In this document: in pieces, positions 41,832 through 54,397 of the stretch | Layout: each line of letters opens with the position of its first letter | Position numbering within the stretch: position 1 is the first letter of the stretch | Source of the DNA: Cryobacterium sp. | GTDB taxonomy: Bacteria; Actinomycetota; Actinomycetes; Actinomycetales; Microbacteriaceae | DNA length: 64,000 nt | Assembly (NCBI RefSeq): GCF_026786305.1 | Contig: NZ_JAJAYI010000086.1 | Span: 1 to 64,000, forward strand | Reading direction: 5' to 3' | Program-made: the position numbers and the translations under genes | The notes under the pieces: model-generated | What the model was told of the DNA's origin: nothing | Seen by the model: only the letters and a program-made list of their open reading frames with translations | The model's database searches: none

Positions 41832-43115
41832 ATGACCCTTTTCATTCTGCTCGCGTTCGTTTCGGCGATCGTCACGTTCGTGCTGTCGATCGTGGTCTAC
41901 AAACTCAGCCACAAGTACCATCTGTACCCCAAGATTCGCGAACGTGACGTGCACACCCGCCCCACCCCGCGCCTCGGCGGCATCGCCATGTTCCTCGGCA
42001 TCCTGGTTGCTTTCGGAATCGCCTATCTCCTCGCGGGGGCCTTTGCGCCGCTCCGACTCGTATTCGCCGATCCGCAGCAGATTCTCGCCATTCTCGGTGC
42101 GGCCCTGCTCATCGTGCTCGTCGGCGTCGCCGACGACATCTGGGACCTCGACTGGATGACGAAACTCGCCGGTCAGTTCATCGCCGCCGGGCTCGTCGCC
42201 TGGCAGGGCGTGCAAATCTACTCCCTGCCGATCGGGGGCTTGACGGTCGGTAGCGGCTGGATGTCGATTGTGTTCACGGTCGTCGCCATCGTTGTGGTCA
42301 TGAACATGATCAACTTCATCGACGGCCTCGACGGCCTTGTCACCGGCGTGGCCCTCATTGCCAACGGTGTGTTCTTTCTCTACAGCTATCTGCTCGTGCG
42401 CGACACCTCGCCGACCAACTACTTCAACCTCGCGTCGCTCATCGCCGCCATTCTGGTCGGCGCCTGTGTGGGTTTCCTCCCATTGAACTGGCACCCGGCC
42501 AAACTGTTCATGGGCGATGCCGGAGCGCTTCTCGTCGGCCTGCTCATGGCCACGAGCGCCATCGCCATCACCGGGCAGATCGACCCGACCGCCATCAACC
42601 GCTCGCAACTCTTTCCCGCGTTCATCCCCATCCTGTTGCCGGTGGCGATCATGATCATTCCGCTGCTCGACTTCGGGCTGGCGGTGTTCCGGCGGGTGCG
42701 GGCCGGCAAATCGCCCTTCAGCGCCGACCGAAAACACCTGCACCACCGGCTGCTCGATATGGGGCACTCCCACCTGCATGCCGTACTGATCTTCTACGGG
42801 TGGACAGCCGCAGCCTCCGTTGGATGCCTGCTCTATTACATCCTGCCGGTCTACTTCGCCCTGCCGACCTGGTACGCGACCATCTTCCTGGTGACGTCGC
42901 TGCTCACCTGCACCATCGTCACGCTCGCCCCACTCGGCCGCCGCAAGACCGGTGAATGGGTCAGTCAGTCGGCACCCGCACAAATCGCTGTGCTCGACCA
43001 GTACGACCCGCTCGACGAGGCCGCCATGCCAACACGATCAGTTCCAGCACCGTCAGTCACCACAACGACACGAGCGACCGTACCCGCTGCGGCGCCTGCC
43101 GAGGAGAACGCATGA
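41832..43115 (+). CDS. Undecaprenyl-phosphate sugar-1-phosphate transferase (WecA/MraY family)
   Basis: 427 residues with about eleven membrane helices. It transfers a sugar-1-phosphate, typically GlcNAc-1-P, to a polyprenyl phosphate, starting a cell-envelope glycan. Family motifs are HTRPTPRLGGIAMFLG, GVADDIWDLDWMTKLAGQFI (DDxxD), NMINFIDGLDGLVTGVALIA, MGDAGALLVG and DRKHLHHRLLDMGH (His box). The 90-residue C-terminus after the last helix is Pro/Thr/Ala-rich. It corresponds to the gene always found before the ATP synthase operon in actinobacteria. The stop overlaps the next start (ATGA). Confidence 0.93.
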   Translation: MTLFILLAFVSAIVTFVLSIVVYKLSHKYHLYPKIRERDVHTRPTPRLGGIAMFLGILVAFGIAYLLAGAFAPLRLVFADPQQILAILGAALLIVLVGVADDIWDLDWMTKLAGQFIAAGLVAWQGVQIYSLPIGGLTVGSGWMSIVFTVVAIVVVMNMINFIDGLDGLVTGVALIANGVFFLYSYLLVRDTSPTNYFNLASLIAAILVGACVGFLPLNWHPAKLFMGDAGALLVGLLMATSAIAITGQIDPTAINRSQLFPAFIPILLPVAIMIIPLLDFGLAVFRRVRAGKSPFSADRKHLHHRLLDMGHSHLHAVLIFYGWTAAASVGCLLYYILPVYFALPTWYATIFLVTSLLTCTIVTLAPLGRRKTGEWVSQSAPAQIAVLDQYDPLDEAAMPTRSVPAPSVTTTTRATVPAAAPAEENA

Positions 43116-43582
43116 CCAGCGCCACCCCACCAGCCCAGCCGACGTCGATCCCCGTGCTGCGTCGCATCCTCGTCTACGGGGCGTACGTCGCCCTCGCCAT
43201 CGCCGTGGTCGGTTGCGTCGTCGGCTACCTCGTCGACGGCGGCACCGGTGTGCTCAGCGCCCTGATCGGAACGGTCATGTCCGTCGCCTTCATGGGCATC
43301 ACGGCCGGCAGCATTCTGCTCGCCAATCGTATCGCCGGAAACGAGTCCGCCATTGGCGGCTTCTTCGGCATCATCATGGGTGGCTGGCTGCTCAAATTTG
43401 TTGTCTTCCTGGTGTTGCTCGTGGTGCTGCAGGATCGCTTGTGGATCCAGCCGATGGTGCTGTTCCTCTGCATTATTGCGGGCGTTGTGGGGTCCCTTGT
43501 CGTGGACGCTGTCGTCGTGATGAAGAGCCGAATGCCCTACGCCAGCGACGTCACGTTGCCCACAGCCCCAGTGGACGAGTAA
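43112..43582 (+). CDS. AtpI-like membrane protein
   Basis: 156 residues from ATG 43112, overlapping the WecA-type stop. Four hydrophobic segments are visible: ILVYGAYVALAIAVVGCVVG, VLSALIGTVMSVAFMGITAG, GGWLLKFVVFLVLLVVLQ and VLFLCIIAGVVGSLVVDAVV. Position directly before atpB matches AtpI (UncI), a non-essential factor linked to assembly of the ATP synthase c-ring in other bacteria. Sequence resemblance to E. coli AtpI is not obvious, so the assignment relies on topology and gene order. Confidence 0.75.
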   Translation: MTSATPPAQPTSIPVLRRILVYGAYVALAIAVVGCVVGYLVDGGTGVLSALIGTVMSVAFMGITAGSILLANRIAGNESAIGGFFGIIMGGWLLKFVVFLVLLVVLQDRLWIQPMVLFLCIIAGVVGSLVVDAVVVMKSRMPYASDVTLPTAPVDE

Positions 43583-43669
43583 CCCTTCTACTCATCCGCC
43601 CACGGATCCCGGTCTCGATTCGGCTCAGCGCCTGATCTTTGCTAGAGTAAAAAACGATCCCACCCCGGT

Positions 43670-44856
<1,187 letters not shown>

Positions 44857-44882
44857 TCCTCTTCACTACTCAGTTAGGAGGC

Positions 44883-45464
44883 ATGATGCTTCACGCAGTA
44901 ATTGCAGCCGCGACGGAAGAAGCGACGAAAAACCCGCTCATCCCAGAGGTTTACGACATCATCTGGTCGGCGGTCTGCTTTGTCGTGATTTTGTTCTTCT
45001 TCTGGAAGCTCGTGCTCCCCAGAATGCAGAAGCTCCTTGACGACCGTGCAGAAGCCATCGAGGGCAACATCGCCAAGGCCGACGAGGCCCAGCGCAAGGC
45101 CGAAGCTGCACTCGTGCAGTACACGGCCCAGCTCGCTGATGCTCGCGCTGAAGCCGGTCAGATTCGTGACCAGGCCCGCACCGACGGCCAGCGCATCGTC
45201 GCTGAGCACAAGGAGCAGGCTGCGGCCGAAGCCGGTCGCATCGCGGCCAGTGCCAAGACGCAGATCGAAGCCGAACGTCAGGCCGCCGTCGTGTCACTCC
45301 GGAGCGAAGTGGGCGCCCTCGCCATTGACCTCGCCTCGGGTGTCATCGGTGAAAGTCTGTCCGACGACGCGAAAGCCAGCGCCATTGTCGATCGTTTCCT
45401 GGCGGAACTCGAAGCCAGCGAAGTACCGTCTCACGCAGCAGCTCCATCAGCAGGAAAGATCTAA
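44883..45464 (+). CDS. atpF: ATP synthase Fo subunit b
   Basis: 193 residues. One N-terminal membrane helix (IIWSAVCFVVILFFFWKLVL) precedes a long Ala/Glu/Gln-rich coiled coil (IAKADEAQRKAEAALVQYTA and onwards), the peripheral stalk that holds the F1 head. TTAGGAGGC precedes the start (ATG 44883; a second ATG at 44886 is equally spaced). In mycobacteria b and delta are fused in a second gene; here delta is separate, three bases downstream. Confidence 0.96.
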   Translation: MMLHAVIAAATEEATKNPLIPEVYDIIWSAVCFVVILFFFWKLVLPRMQKLLDDRAEAIEGNIAKADEAQRKAEAALVQYTAQLADARAEAGQIRDQARTDGQRIVAEHKEQAAAEAGRIAASAKTQIEAERQAAVVSLRSEVGALAIDLASGVIGESLSDDAKASAIVDRFLAELEASEVPSHAAAPSAGKI

Positions 45465-45467
45465 CAA

Positions 45468-46265
45468 ATGGGAAGCGCCACCAGAGAAGCACTCGCCACA
45501 TCGAGGGCGGCACTGTCCGTACCCGGCGGTACGACTGATCTGGCGACCGGCGAAAGCCTCTTCGGCGCCGGTCGAGTGATCGGGTCGACGTCTCAGCTAT
45601 TGTCGGCACTCGGCGATGCATCAGCGGAGTCGTCCGCCAAGGTCACCCTCGTTCGTGCCGTATTCGGCTCGAACGTGACGCCTCGGGCGCTTGACCTGCT
45701 CGCAGCCGCCGTGTCGGAACGCTGGTCCAGCCACGACGACCTGCTCGCCGGAATCGAAGAACTGGGCCTGCGGGCATCCGCTCTGTCGGCACCGGCCGGC
45801 ACGTCGATTGAGGGCGAACTCTTCGCCTTCGGCAAGACGGTGTCCTCGGACGCTGAGCTGGAGCTGGCCCTGGCCAGCAAGCTCGGCAAGGTCGACGCCA
45901 AGGCAGCCCTCGTGCAGAAGCTTCTGGCCGGCAAAGTATCCGGTCAGACGCTGGCGATTGTTCGGCATCTGGTGCAGCAGCCTCGCGGCCGCCGCATCGG
46001 CGAACTGCTGCGGCACGCTGCATCCGTTGTCGCCGACCAATCGGGTACGTCGATTGCCACCATCACTTCGGCGAGCGTACTCACGCCCGCCCAGCTCGCC
46101 CGCTTGCAGACGACCCTCCAGGAACGCCACGGACGTGCACTCACCATCAACCAGGTCGTAGACCCGGCACTGGTCGGCGGAGTTCGCGTACAAATTGGCG
46201 ATCTGGTCATCGACGGCAGCATCGCAACCCGCCTTGCAGATTTGAGACTCCAGCTCGCCAGCTGA
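45468..46265 (+). CDS. atpH: ATP synthase F1 subunit delta
   Basis: 265 residues, the longer actinobacterial form (E. coli has 177). It links the b stalk to the top of F1. The OSCP-type C-terminal region is recognisable in ITSASVLTPAQLARLQTTLQ, ALTINQVVDPALVGGVRVQI and GDLVIDGSIATRLADLRLQL. The N-terminal helical half (LATSRAALSVPGGTTDLATG, LFGAGRVIGSTSQLLSALGD) is duplicated-looking compared with the short form. Three bases after atpF. Confidence 0.95.
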   Translation: MGSATREALATSRAALSVPGGTTDLATGESLFGAGRVIGSTSQLLSALGDASAESSAKVTLVRAVFGSNVTPRALDLLAAAVSERWSSHDDLLAGIEELGLRASALSAPAGTSIEGELFAFGKTVSSDAELELALASKLGKVDAKAALVQKLLAGKVSGQTLAIVRHLVQQPRGRRIGELLRHAASVVADQSGTSIATITSASVLTPAQLARLQTTLQERHGRALTINQVVDPALVGGVRVQIGDLVIDGSIATRLADLRLQLAS

Positions 46266-46367
46266 TTTCTTCGGCAGCACCACAAACCCCAGCAGTACCA
46301 GATGACTCAGGGCGGCAGCGTCCTCGAACAGACAGAACCTGTACAGCCGTACAGAAAAGGGAAGATG

Positions 46368-48005
46368 ATGGCAGAACTAACGATCAGCCCCGATGAGATC
46401 CGTGGCGCTCTCCAGGACTTCGTGAAGTCCTACGAGCCGAACAAGACATCAACGACCGAGGTCGGCTACGTCACCACGGCCGGCGACGGTATCGCCCACG
46501 TTGAGGGCTTGCCCGGCGTGATGGCCAACGAACTCATCAAATTTGCCGACGGCACCCTGGGCCTCGCCCAGAACCTCGACGAAGACGAGATCGGCGTCGT
46601 TGTGCTCGGCGAGTTCGCCAGCATCGTTGAAGGCATGGAGGTGCACCGCACTGGCGAGGTCCTCTCCGTTCCCGTCGGCGACGGCTACCTCGGCCGCGTC
46701 GTTGACCCGCTCGGTGCTCCGATTGACGGACTGGGCGACATTGCGACCGAAGGTCGTCGTGCCCTCGAACTGCAGGCTCCCGGTGTTATGCACCGCAAGA
46801 GCGTGCACGAGCCGATGCAGACCGGCATCAAGGCCATTGACGCCATGATCCCGATCGGCCGTGGCCAGCGTCAACTCATCATTGGTGACCGCCAGACTGG
46901 CAAGACCGCGATCGCGATCGATACCATCATCAACCAGAAGGCGAACTGGGAGTCGGGCGACAGCAACAAGCAGGTTCGTTGCATCTACGTCGCTATCGGC
47001 CAAAAGGGCTCCACCATTGCTTCGGTCAAGGGAGCGCTCGAGGATGCCGGAGCGATGGAGTACACCACCATCGTCGCCGCTCCTGCCTCGGACCCCGCCG
47101 GCTTCAAATACCTCGCCCCGTACACGGGTTCGGCCATCGGCCAGCACTGGATGTACGCCGGCAAGCATGTTCTCATCGTCTTCGATGACCTCTCCAAGCA
47201 GGCTGAGGCCTACCGTGCAGTATCCCTGCTGCTTCGTCGCCCACCGGGACGCGAAGCGTACCCCGGAGACGTCTTCTACCTGCACTCCCGTCTGCTCGAG
47301 CGTTGTGCCAAGCTCTCGGACGAGCTCGGTGCCGGATCGATGACCGGCCTTCCGATCATCGAGACCAAGGCCAACGACGTTGCCGCCTACATTCCGACCA
47401 ACGTGATCTCGATCACCGACGGCCAGATCTTTCTACAATCCGACCTGTTCAACGCCAACCAGCGTCCCGCTGTTGATGTGGGTATCTCGGTCTCCCGTGT
47501 CGGTGGCGATGCGCAGGTCAAGTCGATCAAGAAGGTCTCCGGCACGCTCAAGCTCGAGCTGGCCCAGTACCGTTCGCTCGAAGCCTTCGCGATGTTCGCC
47601 TCTGACCTCGACGCGGCCAGCCGTCGTCAGCTCGCCCGTGGCGCCCGCCTGACCGAGCTGCTGCGTCAGCCGCAGTACTCGCCGTACCCCGTTGAGGACC
47701 AGGTCGTATCGATCTGGTCCGGCATCAACGGCAAGCTCGACGAGGTTCCGGTTCCCGACGTATTGCGGTTCGAGCGCGAACTGCTCGACTTCCTCGGTCG
47801 CAACACCGAGATCCTGAAAAACCTGCGCGAGACCAACGTTCTCTCCGATGAGACCGTTGCCGCTCTGACCGCCGGAGTCGATAAGTTCAAGCTCGAATTC
47901 CAGACCGGTGAGGGCAAGCCGCTCGCCTCGGTTGGTAAGGAAAAGTTTGAGGCGATTGCCGCCGAAGACGTCAACCAGGAAAAGATCGTCAAGCACCGCC
48001 GCTAG
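46368..48005 (+). CDS. atpA: ATP synthase F1 subunit alpha
   Basis: 545 residues from ATG 46368, the second of two adjacent ATGs and the better spaced after AAGGGA; an upstream in-frame ATG at 46302 gives no similarity. Walker A is [40 protein letters not shown] holds Walker [21 protein letters not shown] and the [20 protein letters not shown] block are universal. It forms the non-catalytic sites of the F1 hexamer and contributes the arginine finger in the SVSRVGG region. Confidence 0.97.
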   Translation: MAELTISPDEIRGALQDFVKSYEPNKTSTTEVGYVTTAGDGIAHVEGLPGVMANELIKFADGTLGLAQNLDEDEIGVVVLGEFASIVEGMEVHRTGEVLSVPVGDGYLGRVVDPLGAPIDGLGDIATEGRRALELQAPGVMHRKSVHEPMQTGIKAIDAMIPIGRGQRQLIIGDRQTGKTAIAIDTIINQKANWESGDSNKQVRCIYVAIGQKGSTIASVKGALEDAGAMEYTTIVAAPASDPAGFKYLAPYTGSAIGQHWMYAGKHVLIVFDDLSKQAEAYRAVSLLLRRPPGREAYPGDVFYLHSRLLERCAKLSDELGAGSMTGLPIIETKANDVAAYIPTNVISITDGQIFLQSDLFNANQRPAVDVGISVSRVGGDAQVKSIKKVSGTLKLELAQYRSLEAFAMFASDLDAASRRQLARGARLTELLRQPQYSPYPVEDQVVSIWSGINGKLDEVPVPDVLRFERELLDFLGRNTEILKNLRETNVLSDETVAALTAGVDKFKLEFQTGEGKPLASVGKEKFEAIAAEDVNQEKIVKHRR

Positions 48006-48069
48006 TCCTCGCCGATTCTGACGACACAGTACGACCGACGACAACACTGAAAGACAAGGAAGCAGAAAC

Positions 48070-48972
48070 ATGGGAGCGCAACTTCGGGTCTACCGGCAGA
48101 AGATCAAGTCTGCCCAGACGACCAAGAAGATCACTCGGGCCATGGAGCTGATCTCCGCCTCGCGCATTCAGAAAGCTCAGGCGCGAGTCGCTGCGTCAAC
48201 CCCGTATTCGCGCGCGGTGACGCGCGCCGTTTCAGCGGTGGCCACGTACTCAAACGTCGATCACGTGCTCACCACGGAGCCCGAGAAGATCGAGCGCGCA
48301 GCGGTCGTCATCTTCGCTTCCGACCGCGGCTTGGCTGGCGCGTTCAGCTCGCAGGTTCTGCGGGAGGCGGAGTCGCTCAGCGAGTTGCTCCGCGGCCAGG
48401 GCAAGGACATCGTCTACTTCCTGGTGGGCCGGAAGGCCATCGCCTACTTCAGTTTTCGTAACCGCACGTCGGAGCGAGTCTGGACCGGCGGAACCGATCA
48501 GCCGCAGTTTGAGACGGCCAAGGAGATCGGAGAGGCCCTGCTGGAGTCCTTCCTCACGGACTACTCCGATGGTGGCGTCGACGAGATCCACATCGTCTAC
48601 AACCGCTTCGTCAGCATGGTCACCCAGGTGCCCGAGGTTGTTCGGCTGCTTCCCCTCGAGGTCGTTGAGGGTGTGGAAGAACCCGGCGATAACACGGTTC
48701 TCCCGCTCTACGAGTTCGAGCCCGACGTTGAAACGGTTCTGGACAGCCTCCTCCCGGTGTACATCGAGAGTCGTCTGTTCAACGCCATGCTGCAGTCGGC
48801 TGCGTCTGAGCATGCAAGCCGCCAGAAGGCAATGAAGTCGGCAAGCGATAATGCCGACAAGCTGATCACGGACTACACGCGCCTGTCGAACAACGCGCGT
48901 CAGTCTGAGATCACCCAGCAGATTTCCGAGATCGTGGGTGGAGCCGACGCGCTCTCATCCGCTAAGAAGTAG
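48070..48972 (+). CDS. atpG: ATP synthase F1 subunit gamma
   Basis: 300 residues. The central rotor shaft. The N-terminal coiled coil [20 protein letters not shown], then [17 protein letters not shown], and the C-terminal helix [20 protein letters not shown], then [19 protein letters not shown], are signatures that pair in the F1 cavity. AAGGAAG upstream of the ATG. Confidence 0.97.
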   Translation: MGAQLRVYRQKIKSAQTTKKITRAMELISASRIQKAQARVAASTPYSRAVTRAVSAVATYSNVDHVLTTEPEKIERAAVVIFASDRGLAGAFSSQVLREAESLSELLRGQGKDIVYFLVGRKAIAYFSFRNRTSERVWTGGTDQPQFETAKEIGEALLESFLTDYSDGGVDEIHIVYNRFVSMVTQVPEVVRLLPLEVVEGVEEPGDNTVLPLYEFEPDVETVLDSLLPVYIESRLFNAMLQSAASEHASRQKAMKSASDNADKLITDYTRLSNNARQSEITQQISEIVGGADALSSAKK

Positions 48973-50469
<1,497 letters not shown>

Positions 50470-50471
50470 GT

Positions 50472-50741
50472 ATGGCGAAGTCGCTTTCCGTCAGCGTTGT
50501 CTCGGCCGCGCGAGAGGTCTGGACCGGCGAGGTGACGATGGTTGTGGCCAAGACCGTCGAGGGCGAGATCGGTATTCTTGCCGGCCACGAGCCGATGTTG
50601 GCGATTCTGGCCGTGGGCGACGTTCGCCTCACCCTGGACGACGGGTCGAAGGTTGTTGCACGGGCCGAAGATGGTTTTCTTTCGGTCGATAACGACACGG
50701 TCACCATCGTGGCCCGCAAGGCTGAACTCGTTGGTTCATAA
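50472..50741 (+). CDS. atpC: ATP synthase F1 subunit epsilon, short form
   Basis: 89 residues, two bases after atpD. The N-terminal beta-sandwich is complete: SLSVSVVSAAREVWTGEVTM, EGEIGILAGHEPMLAILAVG and LTLDDGSKVVARAEDGFLSV. The gene ends at KAELVGS, where most bacterial epsilon subunits continue with a two-helix C-terminal domain that inhibits ATP hydrolysis. There is no downstream frame encoding such helices; yaaA begins 12 bases later. It is therefore a naturally short epsilon rather than a frameshift. Confidence 0.95.
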   Translation: MAKSLSVSVVSAAREVWTGEVTMVVAKTVEGEIGILAGHEPMLAILAVGDVRLTLDDGSKVVARAEDGFLSVDNDTVTIVARKAELVGS

Positions 50742-50753
50742 CCCAGGTCACCC

Positions 50754-51578
50754 GTGTTGATACTGCTTCCGCCGTCGGAGACGAAACGTTCCGGCGGCGA
50801 AGCTGTACCCCTGGACTGGTCGACACTGTCCTATCCCAGTCTGACTGCGCAACGTCGCGCCCTGGCTCGGGCCCTCGTCAAACTCTCACGCAACGCGAAG
50901 ACCGCGCAGGCGGCCCTGAAACTCGGGCGGACCCAACTGTGTGAAATCGACCGCAACCGTTTGTTGCTCACCTCGCCGACCATGCCGGTCATTGATCGCT
51001 ACACCGGTGTGCTCTACGACGGACTGGATGCAGCATCCCTCTCTGAATCGGAGCGGGCATTCGCGCACACCCACGTCGCGGTGCACTCGGCGCTGTTGGG
51101 GCCGCTGCACGCTCTCGACCACATTCCCGCGTACCGTATGTCGCACGACTCTCGCATACCTGAGCTGGCATTGAAGAAGCATTGGGGAGCATCCGTCGCG
51201 GGCGTTCTGGCTCGGACCACCGGGCTGCTGCTCGATCTGCGTTCCGAGGCGTATGTTGCGCTCGGAGCCGCGCCCGTGCGCCCGGGCTCGGTGTACGTGC
51301 GCGTCGTCGCTGAGACCGTCGACGGCCGGAAGCGGGCACTCAACCATTTCAACAAGAAGTCCAAGGGTGAGTTCACCCGGGCGCTGGTGCAGAGTGGCGA
51401 GAACCTCGGGTCGGTTACCGAATTGATCGACTGGGCAACGGCGCAGGGCATTCGCCTCGCTGTGGGAGCTCCGGGGGAGATTGAGCTGCTCGCCGAGCAG
51501 CAGCTTGCCTCCCCGGGCGTTCCGGCCGCGTCGAGCATCTACACCACGAAGGAACGCGGGGATAGGCTGGGTGGGTGA
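50754..51578 (+). CDS. yaaA: YaaA/DUF328 family protein
   Basis: 274 residues. [20 protein letters not shown] at the N-terminus, then [40 protein letters not shown] and [19 protein letters not shown] are the family signatures. In E. coli YaaA lowers free iron during peroxide stress and binds DNA; the mechanism in actinobacteria is untested. GTG start 12 bp after atpC; the stop overlaps the malate dehydrogenase start by four bases. The C-terminal GDRLGG tail is short. Confidence 0.85.
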   Translation: MLILLPPSETKRSGGEAVPLDWSTLSYPSLTAQRRALARALVKLSRNAKTAQAALKLGRTQLCEIDRNRLLLTSPTMPVIDRYTGVLYDGLDAASLSESERAFAHTHVAVHSALLGPLHALDHIPAYRMSHDSRIPELALKKHWGASVAGVLARTTGLLLDLRSEAYVALGAAPVRPGSVYVRVVAETVDGRKRALNHFNKKSKGEFTRALVQSGENLGSVTELIDWATAQGIRLAVGAPGEIELLAEQQLASPGVPAASSIYTTKERGDRLGG

Positions 51579-52627
51579 ACACCGGCGATACGACCTCAGA
51601 CCTGAACTTGTCCGATGCAAACGTGCCGGTCCGGCGTCAGCCGGTCAACGTCACGGTCACCGGCGCCGGTGGTCAGATCGGCTATGCGCTGCTGTTTCGT
51701 ATCGCCTCGGGCGCGCTCCTTGGCCCTACGACTCCGGTGAATCTGACCCTTCTCGAAATACCGCAGGGGATCAAGGCCGCCGAAGGATCCGCGCTCGAAC
51801 TTGAGGACTGCGCTTTTGGGCTGCTGCGCACCGTGACCGTCACCGACGACCCGGCCGTCGCGTTCGACGGCGTCAACATTGCGCTGCTGGTCGGATCTCG
51901 TCCCCGGGGGCCCGGCATGGAACGGGCCGACCTGCTCGAAGCGAACGGTCGTATTTTCGGGCCGCAGGGCGCCGCAATAAATGCGGGTGCCGCCGACGAT
52001 GTGCGCGTGCTCGTCGTGGGCAACCCTGCCAACACGAACGCCCTCATCGCCGCTGCGCACGCGCCCGACATTCCGCGGGAGCGTTTCACCGCCATGACCC
52101 GGCTTGACCACAACCGGGCCGTCGGGCAGCTCTCCAACCACCTCCAGGTACCCGTTGACGCGATTCACGGGCTGACGATTTGGGGAAACCACTCCTCCAG
52201 TCAGTATCCGGATGTTTTTCAGGCGACCGCAGAGGGCCGTGCGGTTCGCGAGCTCGTCGATGAGCAGTGGCTGGCGCAGACTTTCATTCCTCGAGTAGCC
52301 AAGCGCGGCTCGGAGATCATCGCTGTGCGAGGCGGCTCGTCGGTGGCTTCGGCGGCCAACGCCGCCATTGATCATATTTTTGACTGGGTGAACGGCCGCG
52401 GGGCCGACTGGACCAGCGCGGGCGTGGTCTCCGACGGCTCGTACGACGTTTCGCCGGGATTGATCTGTTCGTTTCCGGTGCGTTCCGTCGATGGGCAGTG
52501 GTGCATCGTGAATGGGCTCGAACTGAACGAGTTCTCGCGCAGCCGCATTCGGGCATCCGTGGCCGAACTGGTGGAAGAGCGTGACGCGGTGCGGGCGCTC
52601 GGCCTGCTACCGCTCGGTCGCCGGTGA
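51575..52627 (+). CDS. mdh: Malate dehydrogenase
   Basis: 350 residues, about 20 longer than usual through an N-terminal extension ([20 protein letters not shown]). It oxidises malate to oxaloacetate with NAD+. The Rossmann motif is [26 protein letters not shown] supplies the NAD-ribose acid; [52 protein letters not shown] (catalytic Asp/Arg) and [13 protein letters not shown] (catalytic His) are those of the NAD malate dehydrogenase group of actinobacteria. GTG start, overlapping yaaA. A later start at codon 19-24 ([11 protein letters not shown]) is conceivable. Confidence 0.94.
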   Translation: MNTGDTTSDLNLSDANVPVRRQPVNVTVTGAGGQIGYALLFRIASGALLGPTTPVNLTLLEIPQGIKAAEGSALELEDCAFGLLRTVTVTDDPAVAFDGVNIALLVGSRPRGPGMERADLLEANGRIFGPQGAAINAGAADDVRVLVVGNPANTNALIAAAHAPDIPRERFTAMTRLDHNRAVGQLSNHLQVPVDAIHGLTIWGNHSSSQYPDVFQATAEGRAVRELVDEQWLAQTFIPRVAKRGSEIIAVRGGSSVASAANAAIDHIFDWVNGRGADWTSAGVVSDGSYDVSPGLICSFPVRSVDGQWCIVNGLELNEFSRSRIRASVAELVEERDAVRALGLLPLGRR

Positions 52628-52636
52628 CCCCGCCAA

Positions 52637-53164
52637 CTACCGGTGCGCGATGCCCTCATGGTCGAGCAGCCACACCTTGGTCGGGATGCCTTGGCCGGCG
52701 CTGTAGCCGGTGATCTGGCCGCTCGTCGCGAGCACGCGATGACAGCCGATGATGATCGGCACCGGGTTCGCGCCGACCGCCCCGCCGATGGCGCGGCCCG
52801 AACCGGACCGCCCGATCTCGCTGCCGAGCGCCCCGTACGAGATGACGTCGCCGAATGTGAGGGTCGCCAGCCGCGCCCAGACGCTGCGTTGAAACTCGGT
52901 ACCGCGGGTCACATGCACGGGAAGATCAAAGGACTTGCGGGTGCCGACGAAGTACTCGTCGAGCTGTTCGGCCGCCCGCAGCAGCACGGGAGAGGGCGCC
53001 TCGGGGATGGCCTCGAGCGGCAGCTGGCCGTCGGTTTCGATGGACAGGGAGAGGATGCCCCTATCGTCGGCGGTAAGTTCCAGACGCCCGAGGGGGCTGG
53101 GAAGGCGAAGAAGCGCCTGCACCGAAAAGGAGCGCTGAGTGAGTGGTGTCGGGATGCTGTGCAT
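52637..53164 (-). CDS. Methylated-DNA-[protein]-cysteine methyltransferase, GCHR variant
   Basis: 175 residues. O6-methylguanine-DNA alkyltransferase fold. DNA-binding helix-turn-helix is FGDVISYGALGSEIGRSGSG and the asparagine hinge is RAIGGAVGANPVPIII. The acceptor is Cys141, in the motif GCHR; the near-universal motif is PCHR. The remaining V/I-L-x-x-x-G-x-x-T-G-Y-x-G and KxWLLxHE elements are present (SGQITGYSAGQGIPTKVWLL). It converges on mdh with a 9-bp gap. Activity is likely but the altered proline deserves notice. Confidence 0.88.
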   Translation of the reverse strand: MHSIPTPLTQRSFSVQALLRLPSPLGRLELTADDRGILSLSIETDGQLPLEAIPEAPSPVLLRAAEQLDEYFVGTRKSFDLPVHVTRGTEFQRSVWARLATLTFGDVISYGALGSEIGRSGSGRAIGGAVGANPVPIIIGCHRVLATSGQITGYSAGQGIPTKVWLLDHEGIAHR

Positions 53165-53277
53165 GGTTCGACTGTAGCCGCCGCCTTCGCGGCGACCTCG
53201 CGGGTTTCGGACATCGGTGCAGAGCGATCGCGCAGCCGCGCCTGTGCAGGAGGCGGCTGCGCCCCTAGTCTGTAAGA

Positions 53278-54240
53278 ATGGCTCAAATTGAATATCGCAG
53301 ACTCGGCTCCTCCGGACTGACGGTGTCGACGATCGGACTCGGGTGCAATAATTTTGGTCGCACCGGAACCGCGTCGGAAAGTCAGGACGGCACGACGGCG
53401 GTGATTGACGCGGCTTTCGAGGCGGGGGTGACGCTGTTCGACACCGCCGACATTTACGGCGCCGAGCGCGGACTGAGCGAAACGCTCATGGGGCACTCCC
53501 TGCGCGGCAAGCGAGATCAGATCGTGCTCGCTTCCAAATTCGGCATGGACATGGGCGGGCTGAACGGTCCGGACTGGGGCGCGCGCGGTTCGCGCCGGTA
53601 CATCCGCCTGGCCGTCGAGGCGTCCCTCAGACGGCTACAGACCGACTGGATCGACCTGTACCAGCTGCACGTTCCCGACCCGTCGACGCCGATCGAAGAA
53701 ACCCTTGCCACACTTGACGACCTCATCACCGAGGGCAAGATTCGCTACATCGGTCACTCCAACCTGGCCGGGTGGCAGATCGCCGAGGCCGAGTTCACTG
53801 CCCGCATGAGCGGGCACCCCGCGTTCATCTCCAGCCAGAACGAATACAGCCTGCTCGCACGCGACGTCGAAGACGAGGTGTTGCCGGCCGTGAACGCTTA
53901 CGGTCTGGGCTTTCTGCCGTTCTTCCCGCTCTACAACGGATTGTTCACCGGCAAATTCTCCCGCACCGGCGGACCGGCCGACAGCCGCATCATGATGATC
54001 CGGCGTCACCTCGCCGACGACGCCCCGTGGGACGTGATCGAGCAGTACCAGGAATGGTGCGACGCGCGCGGAGTGACCATGCTGGCGGCGACGTTCGCCT
54101 GGCTTCTGGCGCAACCGGGCCTGACCAGCGTCATCGCCGGGGCCACGAAGCCGGAGCAGATCATTCAAAACGCAGCGGCGGCGACATCGTGGCAGCCGTC
54201 CGCCGACGAGGTCGCCTACATTTCGAACCTCTTCGCCTGA
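53278..54240 (+). CDS. Aldo/keto reductase
   Basis: 320 residues, (beta/alpha)8 NADPH-dependent reductase. N-terminus YRRLGSSGLTVSTIGLGCNN; LFDTADIYGAERGLSETLMG (Asp and Tyr of the tetrad), VLASKFG (Lys), and WIDLYQLHVPDPSTPIEETL (His) complete the catalytic set. The end, TSVIAGATKPEQIIQNAAAA, binds NADP. This is the general stress/YhdN-type subgroup (AKR11/12-like); the substrate is unknown. It stands alone between the alkyltransferase (divergent) and an ABC exporter operon. Confidence 0.92.
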   Translation: MAQIEYRRLGSSGLTVSTIGLGCNNFGRTGTASESQDGTTAVIDAAFEAGVTLFDTADIYGAERGLSETLMGHSLRGKRDQIVLASKFGMDMGGLNGPDWGARGSRRYIRLAVEASLRRLQTDWIDLYQLHVPDPSTPIEETLATLDDLITEGKIRYIGHSNLAGWQIAEAEFTARMSGHPAFISSQNEYSLLARDVEDEVLPAVNAYGLGFLPFFPLYNGLFTGKFSRTGGPADSRIMMIRRHLADDAPWDVIEQYQEWCDARGVTMLAATFAWLLAQPGLTSVIAGATKPEQIIQNAAAATSWQPSADEVAYISNLFA

Positions 54241-54397
54241 ACGCGCGATGTGAAGTTGATTTGAATACTCGGCGTTTCAGGTGCAGACCGCAACGTTTCG
54301 GTCGACGACGTCCCGCAAAGAGTGCACTATTACATCAGGGGTCTCTGCGCTAACCCTTCCGGTCGGGCAGGTCGCCGTTTCTTACTAGGAGAACTTC

